Below, piece after piece: positions 32,604 to 41,079 of a stretch of 64,000 nt of DNA. How positions within the stretch are numbered: the first letter of the stretch is position 1; every line of letters starts with the position of its first letter. The notes under the pieces are model-generated. The model was not told the DNA's origin, made no database searches, and worked only from the letters and a program-made list of their open reading frames with translations. The position numbers were made by a program, and so were the translations under genes. Origin of the DNA: Pseudomonas batumici (GTDB lineage Bacteria > Pseudomonadota > Gammaproteobacteria > Pseudomonadales > Pseudomonadaceae); NCBI RefSeq assembly GCF_000820515.1, contig NZ_JXDG01000056.1, positions 108,834 to 172,833 on the forward strand. Direction: 5' to 3'.

Positions 32604-33242
32604 ATGAACGCCGCCAAACGCCTGGAGATCTTTCGCAGATTCCACGAAGACAATCCGGATCCCAAGACCGAACTGGCCTATTCAACGCCCTTTGAGCTGT
32701 TGATCGCGGTGATTCTCTCGGCCCAGGCCACCGACGTGGGCGTGAACAAGGCGACCGCCAAGCTCTTTCCAGTGGCTAACACTCCCCAAGCCATCCATGC
32801 CCTCGGGGTCGAAGGATTGTCGGAGTACATCAAGACCATCGGCCTGTTCAACAGCAAGGCCAGGAACGTGATCGAGACCTGCCGGCTGCTGGTGGAAAAA
32901 CATGGGGGCGAGGTACCGCAAACCCGCGAAGAACTGGAAGCCCTGCCCGGAGTCGGTCGCAAGACCGCCAACGTGGTGCTCAACACCGCGTTCCGGCAAC
33001 TGACCATGGCCGTCGACACGCATATTTTCCGGGTCAGCAACCGTACCGGCCTGGCGCCAGGCAAGGACGTGGTGGAGGTCGAGAAACAACTGCTGAAGTT
33101 CGTGCCCAAACCCTACCTGCTCGACGCCCACCATTGGCTGATCCTGCATGGGCGTTACGTCTGTCAGGCGCGGAAACCGCGTTGCGGCAGTTGCCGGATC
33201 GAAGACCTGTGCGATTACAAGGACAAGACTTCGGACGATTGA
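32604..33242 (+). CDS. nth: Endonuclease III
   Basis: 212-residue base excision DNA glycosylase/AP lyase for oxidised pyrimidines. The helix-hairpin-helix with catalytic Lys (LPGVGRKTANVVL, about 115-127) and the catalytic Asp (AVDTHIFR) are present. The C-terminal 4Fe-4S loop Cys-x6-Cys-x2-Cys-x5-Cys (CQARKPRCGSCRIEDLC) is intact. ATG 32604 follows AAAGGAATCC. Its place after rnfE matches P. aeruginosa and many gammaproteobacteria. Confidence 0.97.
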   Translation: MNAAKRLEIFRRFHEDNPDPKTELAYSTPFELLIAVILSAQATDVGVNKATAKLFPVANTPQAIHALGVEGLSEYIKTIGLFNSKARNVIETCRLLVEKHGGEVPQTREELEALPGVGRKTANVVLNTAFRQLTMAVDTHIFRVSNRTGLAPGKDVVEVEKQLLKFVPKPYLLDAHHWLILHGRYVCQARKPRCGSCRIEDLCDYKDKTSDD

Positions 33243-33348
33243 GCCGCTATTACCTTTATTGATCAGGCGATTGAAAAAATCTTTTTTACCGGGCCGGCAA
33301 TTATCGATATAAGGAGCGCCAACGGCAGTCTTAGCCCGGAGTTATGTT

Positions 33349-33528
33349 ATGAGCACCGACAAAGAGCAATTGGACGTAGAGGACGACTTCATCGCCGCTG
33401 AAACAGAGGACAGCGAGCCCGTGGTTGAGGTCGCAAAAACCAACCTCAGCAAGCGCCGCACCATCGACAACCTGCTGGAAGAGCGTCGCCTGCAGAAGCA
33501 ATTGGCGGATTATGATTTTGACTTGTAA
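33349..33528 (+). CDS. 59-residue acidic protein, PA3496 family
   Basis: Short gene of 60 codons starting with ATGAGCACCGAC at 33349 after CGGAG, ending TAA at 33528. The product is acidic at the N-terminus (EDDFIAAETEDSEP) and ends in a basic/helical part (SKRRTIDNLLEERRLQKQL) and YDFDL. It matches in size, composition and position (just after nth) the conserved Pseudomonas PA3496 family, named as a putative envelope integrity protein; the function is unproven. A terminator follows at 33546. Confidence 0.85.
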   Translation: MSTDKEQLDVEDDFIAAETEDSEPVVEVAKTNLSKRRTIDNLLEERRLQKQLADYDFDL

Positions 33529-33545
33529 TTAACACGCGCCCACTC

Positions 33546-33570
33546 AAAAGCCTCCTTTGCGGAGGCTTTT
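33546..33570 (+). terminator. Rho-independent terminator
   Basis: aaaagcctcctttgcggaggctttt: a 9-bp stem with a short loop, 17 bp after the 59-residue gene. Confidence 0.88.
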
Positions 33571-33724
33571 CGGTTTCTAGAGGTGTCGTTGTCACGCGCA
33601 ACATCATCGATACAACACCGCAGGCCCCCTCCTGCCGGCTACATGCCAGGGGCTTTCCTCATCTTCCCTGCTTCCTTCCTCCCCTTCTTCTCCGTTGCCG
33701 ACCTCTGTTGCCAAGCCTCTGTGG

Positions 33725-34351
33725 TTAAACCAAGCCGTTGCGTTGCGCCAACTCGATCAAATCAACCAGTGAGCGGGCATTGAGCTTGAGCAGCAAGCGC
33801 GTTTTGTAGGTACTGACAGTCTTGTTGCTCAAAAACATACCATCGGCAATTTCCTTGTTGCTCTTGCCTCTCGCCAACTGCTGCAACACCATCATCTCGC
33901 GACCGGAGAGACGGTTGACCATATCGGCTTCACTGGCATTCCCCAGGCTGGAGCGCACCGTGTGCAACGCCTGATTGGGGAAATAGCTGTAGCCGGACAG
34001 CACAGCCTTGATAGCACTGAGCATTTCAGTCAGGTCCTGCTGCTTGCACACATAACCGGCGGCGCCTGCCTGCATGCAGCGCATGGAGAAATGCCCGGGG
34101 GCCTGCGAGGTCAGCACCAGAACTTTGAAAGAAAGCCCCATCGACGTTAGACGGGCAATGACTTCAAGCCCATCCAGCTTGGGGATCCCGATATCGAGTA
34201 TAACAATGTCCGGCGCATGTTCCCGCGCCAACTGTAAAGCATCTACACCGTTATCCGTCTCCGCAATGACTTCGTAGCCATGACGTTCCATCAGCATACG
34301 TACAGCAAGACGAATGACGGGATGATCATCCACGATCAGCACTTTATTCAT
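33725..34351 (-). CDS. Orphan NarL/BvgA-type response regulator
   Basis: 208-residue regulator: receiver domain (about 1-118) with DD at 8-9, phospho-acceptor D53 (VILDIGIPKLDG) and Lys near 102 (YVCKQQ), then a LuxR-type HTH (about 144-208, SNKEIADGMFLSNKTVSTYK). It resembles BvgA/EvgA and the Pseudomonas RocA1/SadR type, which control fimbriae or biofilm genes. No histidine kinase lies next to it. I chose ATG 34351 (MNKVLIVDDH) with GGA upstream; a TTG at 34363 is possible. Upstream lies a low-GC region with decayed coding sequence. Confidence 0.85.
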   Translation of the reverse strand: MNKVLIVDDHPVIRLAVRMLMERHGYEVIAETDNGVDALQLAREHAPDIVILDIGIPKLDGLEVIARLTSMGLSFKVLVLTSQAPGHFSMRCMQAGAAGYVCKQQDLTEMLSAIKAVLSGYSYFPNQALHTVRSSLGNASEADMVNRLSGREMMVLQQLARGKSNKEIADGMFLSNKTVSTYKTRLLLKLNARSLVDLIELAQRNGLV

Positions 34352-35253
34352 GGGCAAGTCCAATTTTCGCTGTTCGAATTTTCAGAGTCAGCACAATAGC
34401 CTAGTCATACCCTCCTGGGCATAGCGCCTTCACCGGGCAGTACCAGCCAAAGACATTCCCTACAAACAACAGAGATTTGCCCTACAAAAAAGCACCCTCA
34501 TAAAAAGTACGACTCCCATCAGGATAATCTGCACTCCAAGAGACATACATCCCAGGATAAACGCCCCATCCCCGGGGAATTTCATCAAGGCTTCCTGCAA
34601 AACGACATCATCTTGGCTCGCCTTGCAGATTCAAACATTAGAACGCAAGGTGATGCGTGTCTAATGGATTTCTGCAACAAGAAATAATGAGACCACCCCT
34701 TGCAAAGCCACCTCTCGACACGTGGCATGCCCGTGCGCCGTCACGCCCGGCGTAGCGGCGCTGGCAGCCGAATGCAACGCCGCCGCGCCGGAGATCGGTC
34801 GAGAAAATTTTCATAAAACCTCCCGGCATACACATAAGTAAGGACGGCATTATCAAAAAGACGTTTACTCTAATACCGGGTCGCCGGAAACGTTTGACAA
34901 CTCATACGCGCCCTCTGCCCATCAATACACGGTTCACCTTGAGTTGTGCAGTTTCCATAAACCCTGGCCGTCAACGCCATCGCCACCCCCTCTCCCTTTA
35001 AAGACTCCAATCCATGATCGATAAAAATAACAGGAAACGGACTACGCCCCGCCCAGAACACTTACCTTCAACTCCAAGATGACAGCCCGAAAGCAAAACC
35101 CTCTCTCTTGATCCTTTCTTTCCAGGCTGCAAACTCGCTACTTGCTGATCCGCTTCAATACTTTCGAACAACACCAATCACTTATACAACTCATCAAACC
35201 GAACGACATTAGCAAAGGTCTATCCTACGACTCGGACGAGCAGGCCATATATA
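34352..35253. other. Low-GC gene-poor region
   Basis: About 900 bp with visibly lower GC than both flanks and no convincing intact gene. It contains the broken secreted-protein remnant at 34638-34814 and an open stretch on the minus strand at 34870-35061 (Cys-containing, no ribosome site or homologue I recognise). It also holds the promoter of the response regulator. The composition suggests remains of transferred DNA. Confidence 0.55.
34638..34814 (-). pseudogene. Remnant of a small secreted protein gene, frameshifted
   Basis: A strong ribosome site GGGAGG-TTTT precedes ATG 34814 (MKIFSTD...). In the start frame the product soon becomes Arg/Gly/Cys-rich and implausible. In a shifted frame the same DNA reads ISGAAALHSAASAATPGVTA, a typical signal-peptide tail and cleavage region with high third-position GC, until a stop near 34640. 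One lost or gained base near codon 7 would join the two. The parent may have been a fimbrial or coat-like subunit, but I cannot name it. Confidence 0.45.
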
Positions 35254-35796
35254 ATGAACGACCACACATTCAAAAAGCATCTCACCCCGCAGAGAAACCT
35301 GGATCTTGACTTGGATCTGGCCATCGACGACTTCCTCAAACGCGGCGGCACCATTGATCGCGTACAGGGACCCGTTTGCGCCCAGGCCCTTGTGGAGACT
35401 GGCAATCACCTCACTGCGCCGGAGGAAGAGGAACAGGAAAGAACACGCAAGACCGAACTGCTGCGCGAGCTGATTACCAAGGGCGCGGGCATCTCCGCAC
35501 TCCAGTACTCCCTCAAGATGAACAAGAGTGAGATAAAGCGCATGGCGCGGGAAAACGGTCTGAAGATCGTCCAAAGCCGTTCGCTGCACCTCACGCGCAA
35601 ATATCGGGCAGCGCAAACGGCCACGGCGGAGTTCGCGCAAGATGCCATTGCCGGACATGCCATGCACTATTGCGCGCTCGGCTACACCGCCATCGAGATC
35701 GCGCAAAAGCTCGACTTGACCCTCCGTCAGGTCTGCGAACTGGGCAAGAACTACCGCTTCGAACTCAATCACCGCACCGACAACCGGGATGAATGA
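35254..35796 (+). CDS. Unknown protein with two HTH-like segments
   Basis: 180-residue soluble protein I do not recognise. The N-terminus is charged (LDLDLDLAIDDFLKRGG). Two later stretches look like helix-turn-helix units: about 76-103 (GAGISALQYSLKMNKSEIKR) and about 143-167 (GYTAIEIAQKLDLTLRQVCE), each with the alternation of small, hydrophobic and turn residues expected. It is likely DNA-binding, perhaps a regulator. Base composition is nearer to the genome than the upstream low-GC stretch. The ribosome site before ATG 35254 is weak. It is convergent with argG across a shared terminator. Confidence 0.65.
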   Translation: MNDHTFKKHLTPQRNLDLDLDLAIDDFLKRGGTIDRVQGPVCAQALVETGNHLTAPEEEEQERTRKTELLRELITKGAGISALQYSLKMNKSEIKRMARENGLKIVQSRSLHLTRKYRAAQTATAEFAQDAIAGHAMHYCALGYTAIEIAQKLDLTLRQVCELGKNYRFELNHRTDNRDE

Positions 35797-35811
35797 TGTC
35801 GTCCCGACGGC

Positions 35812-35845
35812 AAAAAAAAGCCCCGGCCATCGGCCAGGGCTTTTC
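35812..35845. terminator. Bidirectional terminator between the HTH-like gene and argG
   Basis: aaaagccc/gggcttttc outer stem and ggcc/ggcc inner stem, with A run on one side and T run on the other; usable from both strands. Confidence 0.8.
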
Positions 35846-35859
35846 AGAGCGACAACCGA

Positions 35860-37077
35860 TCAGAACAACCGACGGCCCTTGTTCGCCGCAATGCGCATGC
35901 GCAGTGCATTGAGCTTGATGAAGCCGGCCGCGTCAGCCTGGTTGTAGGCACCGCCGTCTTCTTCGAAGGTGGCGATGTTGGCATCGAACAGCGACTCGTC
36001 GGACTTGCGACCAGTGACGATCACGTTGCCCTTGTACAGCTTCAGGCGAACCACGCCATTCACATGAACCTGGGACGCATCGATCATCTGCTGCAGCATC
36101 AGACGCTCAGGGCTCCACCAGTAGCCGGTGTAGATCAGGCTGGCGTACTTGGCCATCAGCTCGTCTTTCAGGTGAGCGACTTCACGGTCCAGCGTGATCG
36201 ACTCGATGGCCCGGTGGGCGCGCAACATGATGGTGCCGCCAGGGGTTTCGTAGCAGCCGCGGGACTTCATGCCCACATAGCGGTTCTCGACGATATCCAG
36301 ACGCCCGATACCGTGTTCGCCACCGATACGGTTCAGGGTCGCCAGCACGGTGGCCGGGGTCATTTCGACGCCGTCCAGTGCGACGATATCGCCGTTGCGG
36401 TAGGTCAGTTCCAGGTACTGTGGCTTGTCAGGCGCGTTCTCCGGGGAGACGGTCCAACGCCACATGTCTTCTTCGTGCTCGGTCCAGGTATCTTCCAGCA
36501 CGCCGCCTTCATAGGAAATGTGCAGCAGGTTGGCGTCCATCGAGTACGGGGACTTTTTCTTGCCATGACGCTCGATCGGGATCCCGTGCTTTTCAGCGTA
36601 ATCCATCAGCTTTTCACGGGACAGCAGGTCCCATTCACGCCACGGAGCGATCACTTTCACGCCAGGCTTGAGGGCGTAGGCGCCCAGTTCGAAACGCACC
36701 TGGTCGTTGCCCTTGCCGGTAGCACCATGGGAAATGGCGTCGGCGCCGGTTTCGTTGGCGATTTCGATCAGGCGCTTGGCGATCAGCGGACGGGCGATGG
36801 AGGTACCCAGCAGGTACTCGCCTTCGTACACGGTGTTGGCGCGGAACATCGGGAACACGAAATCACGCACGAACTCTTCGCGCAGGTCATCGATATAGAT
36901 CTCTTTCACGCCCATGGCTTGCGCCTTGGCACGTGCCGGCTCGACCTCTTCGCCCTGACCCAGGTCCGCGGTGAAGGTCACCACTTCACAGTTATAAGTA
37001 TCCTGCAGCCACTTGAGGATCACCGAAGTGTCCAGGCCGCCGGAATACGCGAGAACGACCTTGTTTACGTCGGCCAT
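35860..37077 (-). CDS. argG: Argininosuccinate synthase
   Basis: 405 residues, the usual length, joining citrulline and aspartate with ATP in arginine synthesis. The PP-loop ATP site AYSGGLDTSVILKWL (about 8-22), SHGATGKGNDQVRFE (about 118-132), and DANLLHISYEGG are as expected. The start is ATG 37077 (MADVNKVVL), not the upstream in-frame codon at 37110. TGTCGC direct repeats of ArgR type lie at 37137-37173 upstream, so repression by arginine is likely. Confidence 0.97.
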   Translation of the reverse strand: MADVNKVVLAYSGGLDTSVILKWLQDTYNCEVVTFTADLGQGEEVEPARAKAQAMGVKEIYIDDLREEFVRDFVFPMFRANTVYEGEYLLGTSIARPLIAKRLIEIANETGADAISHGATGKGNDQVRFELGAYALKPGVKVIAPWREWDLLSREKLMDYAEKHGIPIERHGKKKSPYSMDANLLHISYEGGVLEDTWTEHEEDMWRWTVSPENAPDKPQYLELTYRNGDIVALDGVEMTPATVLATLNRIGGEHGIGRLDIVENRYVGMKSRGCYETPGGTIMLRAHRAIESITLDREVAHLKDELMAKYASLIYTGYWWSPERLMLQQMIDASQVHVNGVVRLKLYKGNVIVTGRKSDESLFDANIATFEEDGGAYNQADAAGFIKLNALRMRIAANKGRRLF

Positions 37078-37136
37078 GCCATCACTCCACGGGGTTGTAC
37101 GGAAAGGCATCGATTCTACCGCTCAAACCGGTGAAT

Positions 37137-37173
37137 TTACAGAGGCGCGACAGCTTAGGACGGCAAAGCGACA
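37137..37173 (-). promoter_or_regulatory. Putative ArgR operator of argG
   Basis: On the minus strand two TGTCGC half-sites start 21 bp apart (37173 and 37152); the downstream one continues as TGTCGC-N8-AA, the ArgR half-site pattern known from P. aeruginosa. It ends 60 bp from the argG start. Confidence 0.55.
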
Positions 37174-37206
37174 GATAATGTCGAGACGGCGACGAAAACA
37201 GCCGCT

Positions 37207-38124
37207 TCAGGAGGTCTTCGCGGCATTCCCCACGCTGACGGTGGGGACAGGTGCGGGCGCGGATTTCTCGGCCACCGGGACACGCTCCAGATGGATATTG
37301 ACCCGGCGATTCTTCGCCCGGTTGGCCGCACTGTTGTTCGGCACCAACGGATAACGTTCGCCGTGAAAGCGCATGACGATCTGCGATTCGGGGATACCGT
37401 TGGCCTTGAAGAAGTCCATGACCGACAGCGCCCGGCGGCGCGACAGGTCGCGGTTGGCCAGGCGATTACCGGCATTGTCGGAATGCCCGTCGAGTTCGAT
37501 ATGGTTGACGCTCGGGTCGGCCTTGATGAAATCGAGCATCACCTGCAACTCGGCCTTGGCCTGGGCATCGAGGTCGACGCCGGTGCCGGGAAAGCCGATC
37601 TGCGCCTGTTTCACCTGCTCGAAATTCTTCGGCAGCAGTTTGGCGGTGCACTCCTGGTAGTCGCTGTAGGCCTTGCTGAACTTCACCGGCAGCAGGCGTA
37701 TTTCCGACAGGCCACCGTCTCGCGAGTAGTGACGCACCAGCGGGCTACGGCCCTCCAGCAGACCGCTGACCAGGCGTCCGGCCTGGCCCTGAGAGCTGTT
37801 GAACAGCACATCGCCGTTGCCCATCTGCACCGAGCCCAGATTGATGTCGCCACGCCCCGGCTGCCACGGCGCCGCCGCCGCCAGCAAGGTCGCCGAACCG
37901 CCACCCAGCACGTGGTTGTAGGCTTTCAGGCGAAAGGTCACCTGCTCGCCGGCCCGGCGCACGAACTCGCCGGTGCCGAAGTCGGTGATCGGCTGGCTCA
38001 ACCGACACTCGAATTTGTCCCCTTCCACCTTCCACTCGATGCTCTCCAGACGGGTCTGGAAAGTCAGCGCCATGGCGGGCAGGCTGGCGAACATACTGAG
38101 CAAGGCTAAATAACGCTGGCGCAC
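37207..38124 (-). CDS. motY: Flagellar sodium/proton motor accessory protein MotY (OmpA-type)
   Basis: About 305 residues with an N-terminal signal (RYLALLSMFASLPAMA), an N-terminal MotY domain (about 20-150), and a C-terminal OmpA-like peptidoglycan-binding domain (about 165-285) with ELDGHSDNAGN, LSRRRALSVMDFF and GERYPLVPNN. MotY is part of the T ring that holds stators to the basal body. The start is likely the GTG at 38124 behind GGAG; another GTG at 38136 is possible. Position between argG and pyrC matches P. aeruginosa. Confidence 0.88.
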   Translation of the reverse strand: MRQRYLALLSMFASLPAMALTFQTRLESIEWKVEGDKFECRLSQPITDFGTGEFVRRAGEQVTFRLKAYNHVLGGGSATLLAAAAPWQPGRGDINLGSVQMGNGDVLFNSSQGQAGRLVSGLLEGRSPLVRHYSRDGGLSEIRLLPVKFSKAYSDYQECTAKLLPKNFEQVKQAQIGFPGTGVDLDAQAKAELQVMLDFIKADPSVNHIELDGHSDNAGNRLANRDLSRRRALSVMDFFKANGIPESQIVMRFHGERYPLVPNNSAANRAKNRRVNIHLERVPVAEKSAPAPVPTVSVGNAAKTS

Positions 38125-38281
38125 GGGAGGCTCCACTGGATATCTACATCGTCAAGACAGGCATGCCGATTCCACGCCCTACTCCTGTGGTATCGGTTGC
38201 TCGCGGCAAAACTTGATAGCGAGTGCCTGAAACCGTCTTTTCCGGTAGCATTCCCTCAGTTCGACCCGCCTGGAATCCCCC

Positions 38282-39328
38282 ATGTCCGACCGCCTGACCC
38301 TGCTGCGTCCCGACGACTGGCATATCCATCTTCGCGATGGTGCCGCCTTACCTCACACTGTGGCGGATGTTGCGCGCACCTTTGGCCGCGCCATCATCAT
38401 GCCCAACCTGCTGCCACCGGTGCGCAACGCCGTGGAGGCCGATGCCTATCGCCAGCGCATTCTCGCTGCGCGACCGGCCGGCAGCCGCTTCGAGCCGCTG
38501 ATGGTGCTCTACCTCACCGATCGGACCCAGCCCGAGGAAATCCGCGCCGCCAAGGCCAGCGGTTTCATCCACGCCGCCAAGCTCTACCCGGCCGGCGCGA
38601 CCACCAACTCGGATTCGGGCGTGACCAGCGTCGACAAGATTTTCCCGGTCCTGGAGGTCATGGCCGAAGTCGGCATGCCGTTGTTGGTCCATGGCGAGGT
38701 CACCCGTGGCGAGGTCGACGTGTTCGACCGCGAGAAACTGTTCATCGACGAGCATTTGCGCCGCGTCGTCGAACGCTTCCCGACCCTCAAGGTGGTGTTC
38801 GAACACATCACCACCGCGGACGCGGTGCAGTTCGTCAGCGAAGCCCCGGCCAACGTCGGCGCGACCATTACCGCGCACCACCTGCTGTACAACCGCAACC
38901 ACATGCTGGTGGGTGGTATCCGTCCGCACTTCTACTGCTTGCCGATCCTCAAGCGCGGCACGCACCAGGAAGCCCTGCTCACCGCAGCGACCAGCGGCAA
39001 TCCGAAGTTTTTCCTCGGCACCGACTCGGCGCCCCACGCCCAGCACGCCAAGGAAGCCGCCTGCGGTTGCGCCGGCTGCTACACCGCCTACGCCGCGATC
39101 GAGCTGTACGCCGAGGCCTTCGAACAACGCAACGCGCTGGACAAGCTCGAAGGCTTCGCCAGCCTGTATGGCCCGCGCTTCTACGGCCTGCCGGCGAACA
39201 CCGACAGCATCACCCTGGTTCGTGAAGAATGGACCGCCCCGACCAGCCTGCCCTTCGGCGAGCTGTCCGTCATCCCGCTGCGCGCCGGTGAAAAACTGCG
39301 CTGGCGCCTGCTGGAGGAAACCCTGTGA
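38282..39328 (+). CDS. pyrC: Dihydroorotase
   Basis: 348-residue class II dihydroorotase closing carbamoyl-aspartate to dihydroorotate in pyrimidine synthesis. The metal motif DWHIHLRDG (about 12-20), the carboxylated Lys region (AAKLYPAGATTNSD, about 98), VHGEVT, HITT, and the Asp in GTDSAPH are all present. ATG 38282 starts the family N-terminus (SDRLTLLRPDDWH). The stop overlaps the GTG start of rnt, so the two are coupled. Confidence 0.96.
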   Translation: MSDRLTLLRPDDWHIHLRDGAALPHTVADVARTFGRAIIMPNLLPPVRNAVEADAYRQRILAARPAGSRFEPLMVLYLTDRTQPEEIRAAKASGFIHAAKLYPAGATTNSDSGVTSVDKIFPVLEVMAEVGMPLLVHGEVTRGEVDVFDREKLFIDEHLRRVVERFPTLKVVFEHITTADAVQFVSEAPANVGATITAHHLLYNRNHMLVGGIRPHFYCLPILKRGTHQEALLTAATSGNPKFFLGTDSAPHAQHAKEAACGCAGCYTAYAAIELYAEAFEQRNALDKLEGFASLYGPRFYGLPANTDSITLVREEWTAPTSLPFGELSVIPLRAGEKLRWRLLEETL

Positions 39329-40002
39329 GTGAAGAGCATTACGACGACGAACTAGAAGGCAACGGCGGCGGTACCGGCTCCCGGCATCCGATGGCCGCGC
39401 GCTTTCGCGGCTATCTGCCGGTTGTCGTCGATGTCGAGACCGGTGGTTTCAACGCCGCCACCGACGCCCTGCTGGAAATCGCCGCCACCACCATCGGCAT
39501 GGACGAAAAAGGCTTTGTGTTCCCGGAACACACCTACTTCTTCCGGGTCGAGCCGTTCGAAGGCGCCAATATCGAAGCGGCGGCCCTGGAGTTCACCGGG
39601 ATCAAGCTCGACCACCCGCTACGCATGGCGGTCAGCGAAGAAACCGCGCTGACCGACATTTTCCGTGGCGTGCGCAAGGCCCTGAAGGCCAACGGTTGCA
39701 AACGCGCGATCCTGGTCGGCCACAACAGCAGCTTCGACCTGGGCTTCCTCAACGCCGCGGTGGCGCGCCTGGACATGAAGCGCAACCCGTTCCACCCGTT
39801 CTCCAGCTTCGACACGGCCAGTCTCGCCGGCCTGGCGTACGGCCAGACCGTGCTGGCCAAGGCCTGCCAGGCCGCCGACATCGACTTCGATGGACGCGAG
39901 GCCCACTCGGCCCGCTACGACACGGAGAAGACCGCCGAGCTGTTCTGCGGCATCGTCAACCGCTGGAAGGAAATGGGCGGCTGGGAAGACTACAACGACT
40001 GA
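39325..40002 (+). CDS. rnt: Ribonuclease T
   Basis: 225-residue DEDD exoribonuclease that trims tRNA and other stable RNA 3' ends. Exo I (VDVETGGFNAATDALLEIAA), Exo II (VGHNSSFDLGFLNAA) and Exo III (HSARYDTEKTAELF) are intact. The GTG start at 39325 overlaps the pyrC stop and follows GGAGGAAA, an excellent ribosome site. Confidence 0.96.
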   Translation: MSEEHYDDELEGNGGGTGSRHPMAARFRGYLPVVVDVETGGFNAATDALLEIAATTIGMDEKGFVFPEHTYFFRVEPFEGANIEAAALEFTGIKLDHPLRMAVSEETALTDIFRGVRKALKANGCKRAILVGHNSSFDLGFLNAAVARLDMKRNPFHPFSSFDTASLAGLAYGQTVLAKACQAADIDFDGREAHSARYDTEKTAELFCGIVNRWKEMGGWEDYND

Positions 40003-40043
40003 TCCGCTCGACGACTGATCCGGGCGCCTGAAAATGCCCGCTC

Positions 40044-41054
40044 TCAAGTCATCTTTGATGACACCGTTTCGTGCCGATAGGCTCCAGGGGTATTGCCCGT
40101 CCACTCCTTGAATGCCCGGATAAAGGAGTTGACCTCCTGAAATCCAAGGAGATAGGCAATCTCCCCCTGGGAAATGGCGGGACTGCTCAGGTAATGTTGC
40201 GCCAGTTGCTGGCGCGTAGCATTCAGAATGTCGGTAAAACTCGTGGACTCGTCGCCTAGTTGCCTCTGCAAGGTGCGCTTGCTGACGGCAAGATGCCTGG
40301 CGACGAACACGATCGAATACTCGCCCGCGGGCAATCCCTCCAAGAGTACCGCCCTGACGCGATCACTCATCTTCGCCGTCGAGTCCAGGGAGGACAGTCG
40401 CTTGCGCAAACCCGGCTCGAAATACGCCCACATCGATTCGTTGGCGGTCAGGAACGGCCTGACAGCATCCCGGCTCGAAAACGATACCCGAATCGCGGCA
40501 CCCTGTTTTGGCGAAACACCGAAATAGTCGACATACCCGCCAAGACTGCCGGGGAGCTCAGGCACCATCACCTCCAGGGGAATCACCCGATGGCGGGTTC
40601 CGAGCCTGACCAGTTGCGTGAGGAAGACCAGTTCCGTCATTGCCAGGTTCCGGGGGATGCTTCCCTCGTTTGCGTAGCACTCGAGCGTTATCGAAGTCTT
40701 CGTCGAGCCAACCGCCACACTCAGTGTCATCGGCCCGATGAGCTTCTTGAATGCCGACAGACGCTGCATGGCGATATTGAGATTGGGGCTGCACAAGCTC
40801 GCGAAGATCGGCGGATCGAAGGCTTCGACCGAGATCGCCTGCCCCACCCGAAGCGGCAGGGCCGTGCTCCCCACGGAGACCTCAATGGCTTGCCACAGCC
40901 TGAAATACTGTTGCGCGGTGATACTGGCTTGCTTGCGCGAAAACAGATCTTCGGGGAGGCCCGCCAGACGTAGCAAATGATCAGGGTTGAGGCCCATATC
41001 CCATAGCAGCAACTGCCAGCCGGGCTGGACGCAGAAGTGCGTTGCTCGTGTCAT
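40044..41054 (-). CDS. AraC-family transcriptional regulator (OruR/ArgR-like domain order)
   Basis: 336-residue regulator with an N-terminal AraC-binding domain of the type found in Pseudomonas regulators of amino acid or alkane use (ITAQQYFRLWQAIE, YFGVSPKQGAA) and two HTH motifs in the C-terminal 100 residues (VARHLAVSKRTLQRQLGDE and QGEIAYLLGFQEVNSFIRAF). ATG 41054 follows AGGAGG. The SDR gene upstream on the same strand is separated by only 25 bp, so the pair probably forms an operon and the regulator may control it. Confidence 0.85.
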   Translation of the reverse strand: MTRATHFCVQPGWQLLLWDMGLNPDHLLRLAGLPEDLFSRKQASITAQQYFRLWQAIEVSVGSTALPLRVGQAISVEAFDPPIFASLCSPNLNIAMQRLSAFKKLIGPMTLSVAVGSTKTSITLECYANEGSIPRNLAMTELVFLTQLVRLGTRHRVIPLEVMVPELPGSLGGYVDYFGVSPKQGAAIRVSFSSRDAVRPFLTANESMWAYFEPGLRKRLSSLDSTAKMSDRVRAVLLEGLPAGEYSIVFVARHLAVSKRTLQRQLGDESTSFTDILNATRQQLAQHYLSSPAISQGEIAYLLGFQEVNSFIRAFKEWTGNTPGAYRHETVSSKMT

Positions 41055-41079
41055 GCGTGACCTCCTCGGTAAACGCGAC

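Noticed and set aside
33571..33724. Short frame downstream of the 59-residue gene (66 codons)
   Set aside because: No ribosome site, composition unlike coding DNA; lies after a strong terminator.
34870..35061. 63-codon minus-strand frame in the low-GC region
   Set aside because: No ribosome site, no recognised domain; kept only as part of the region description.
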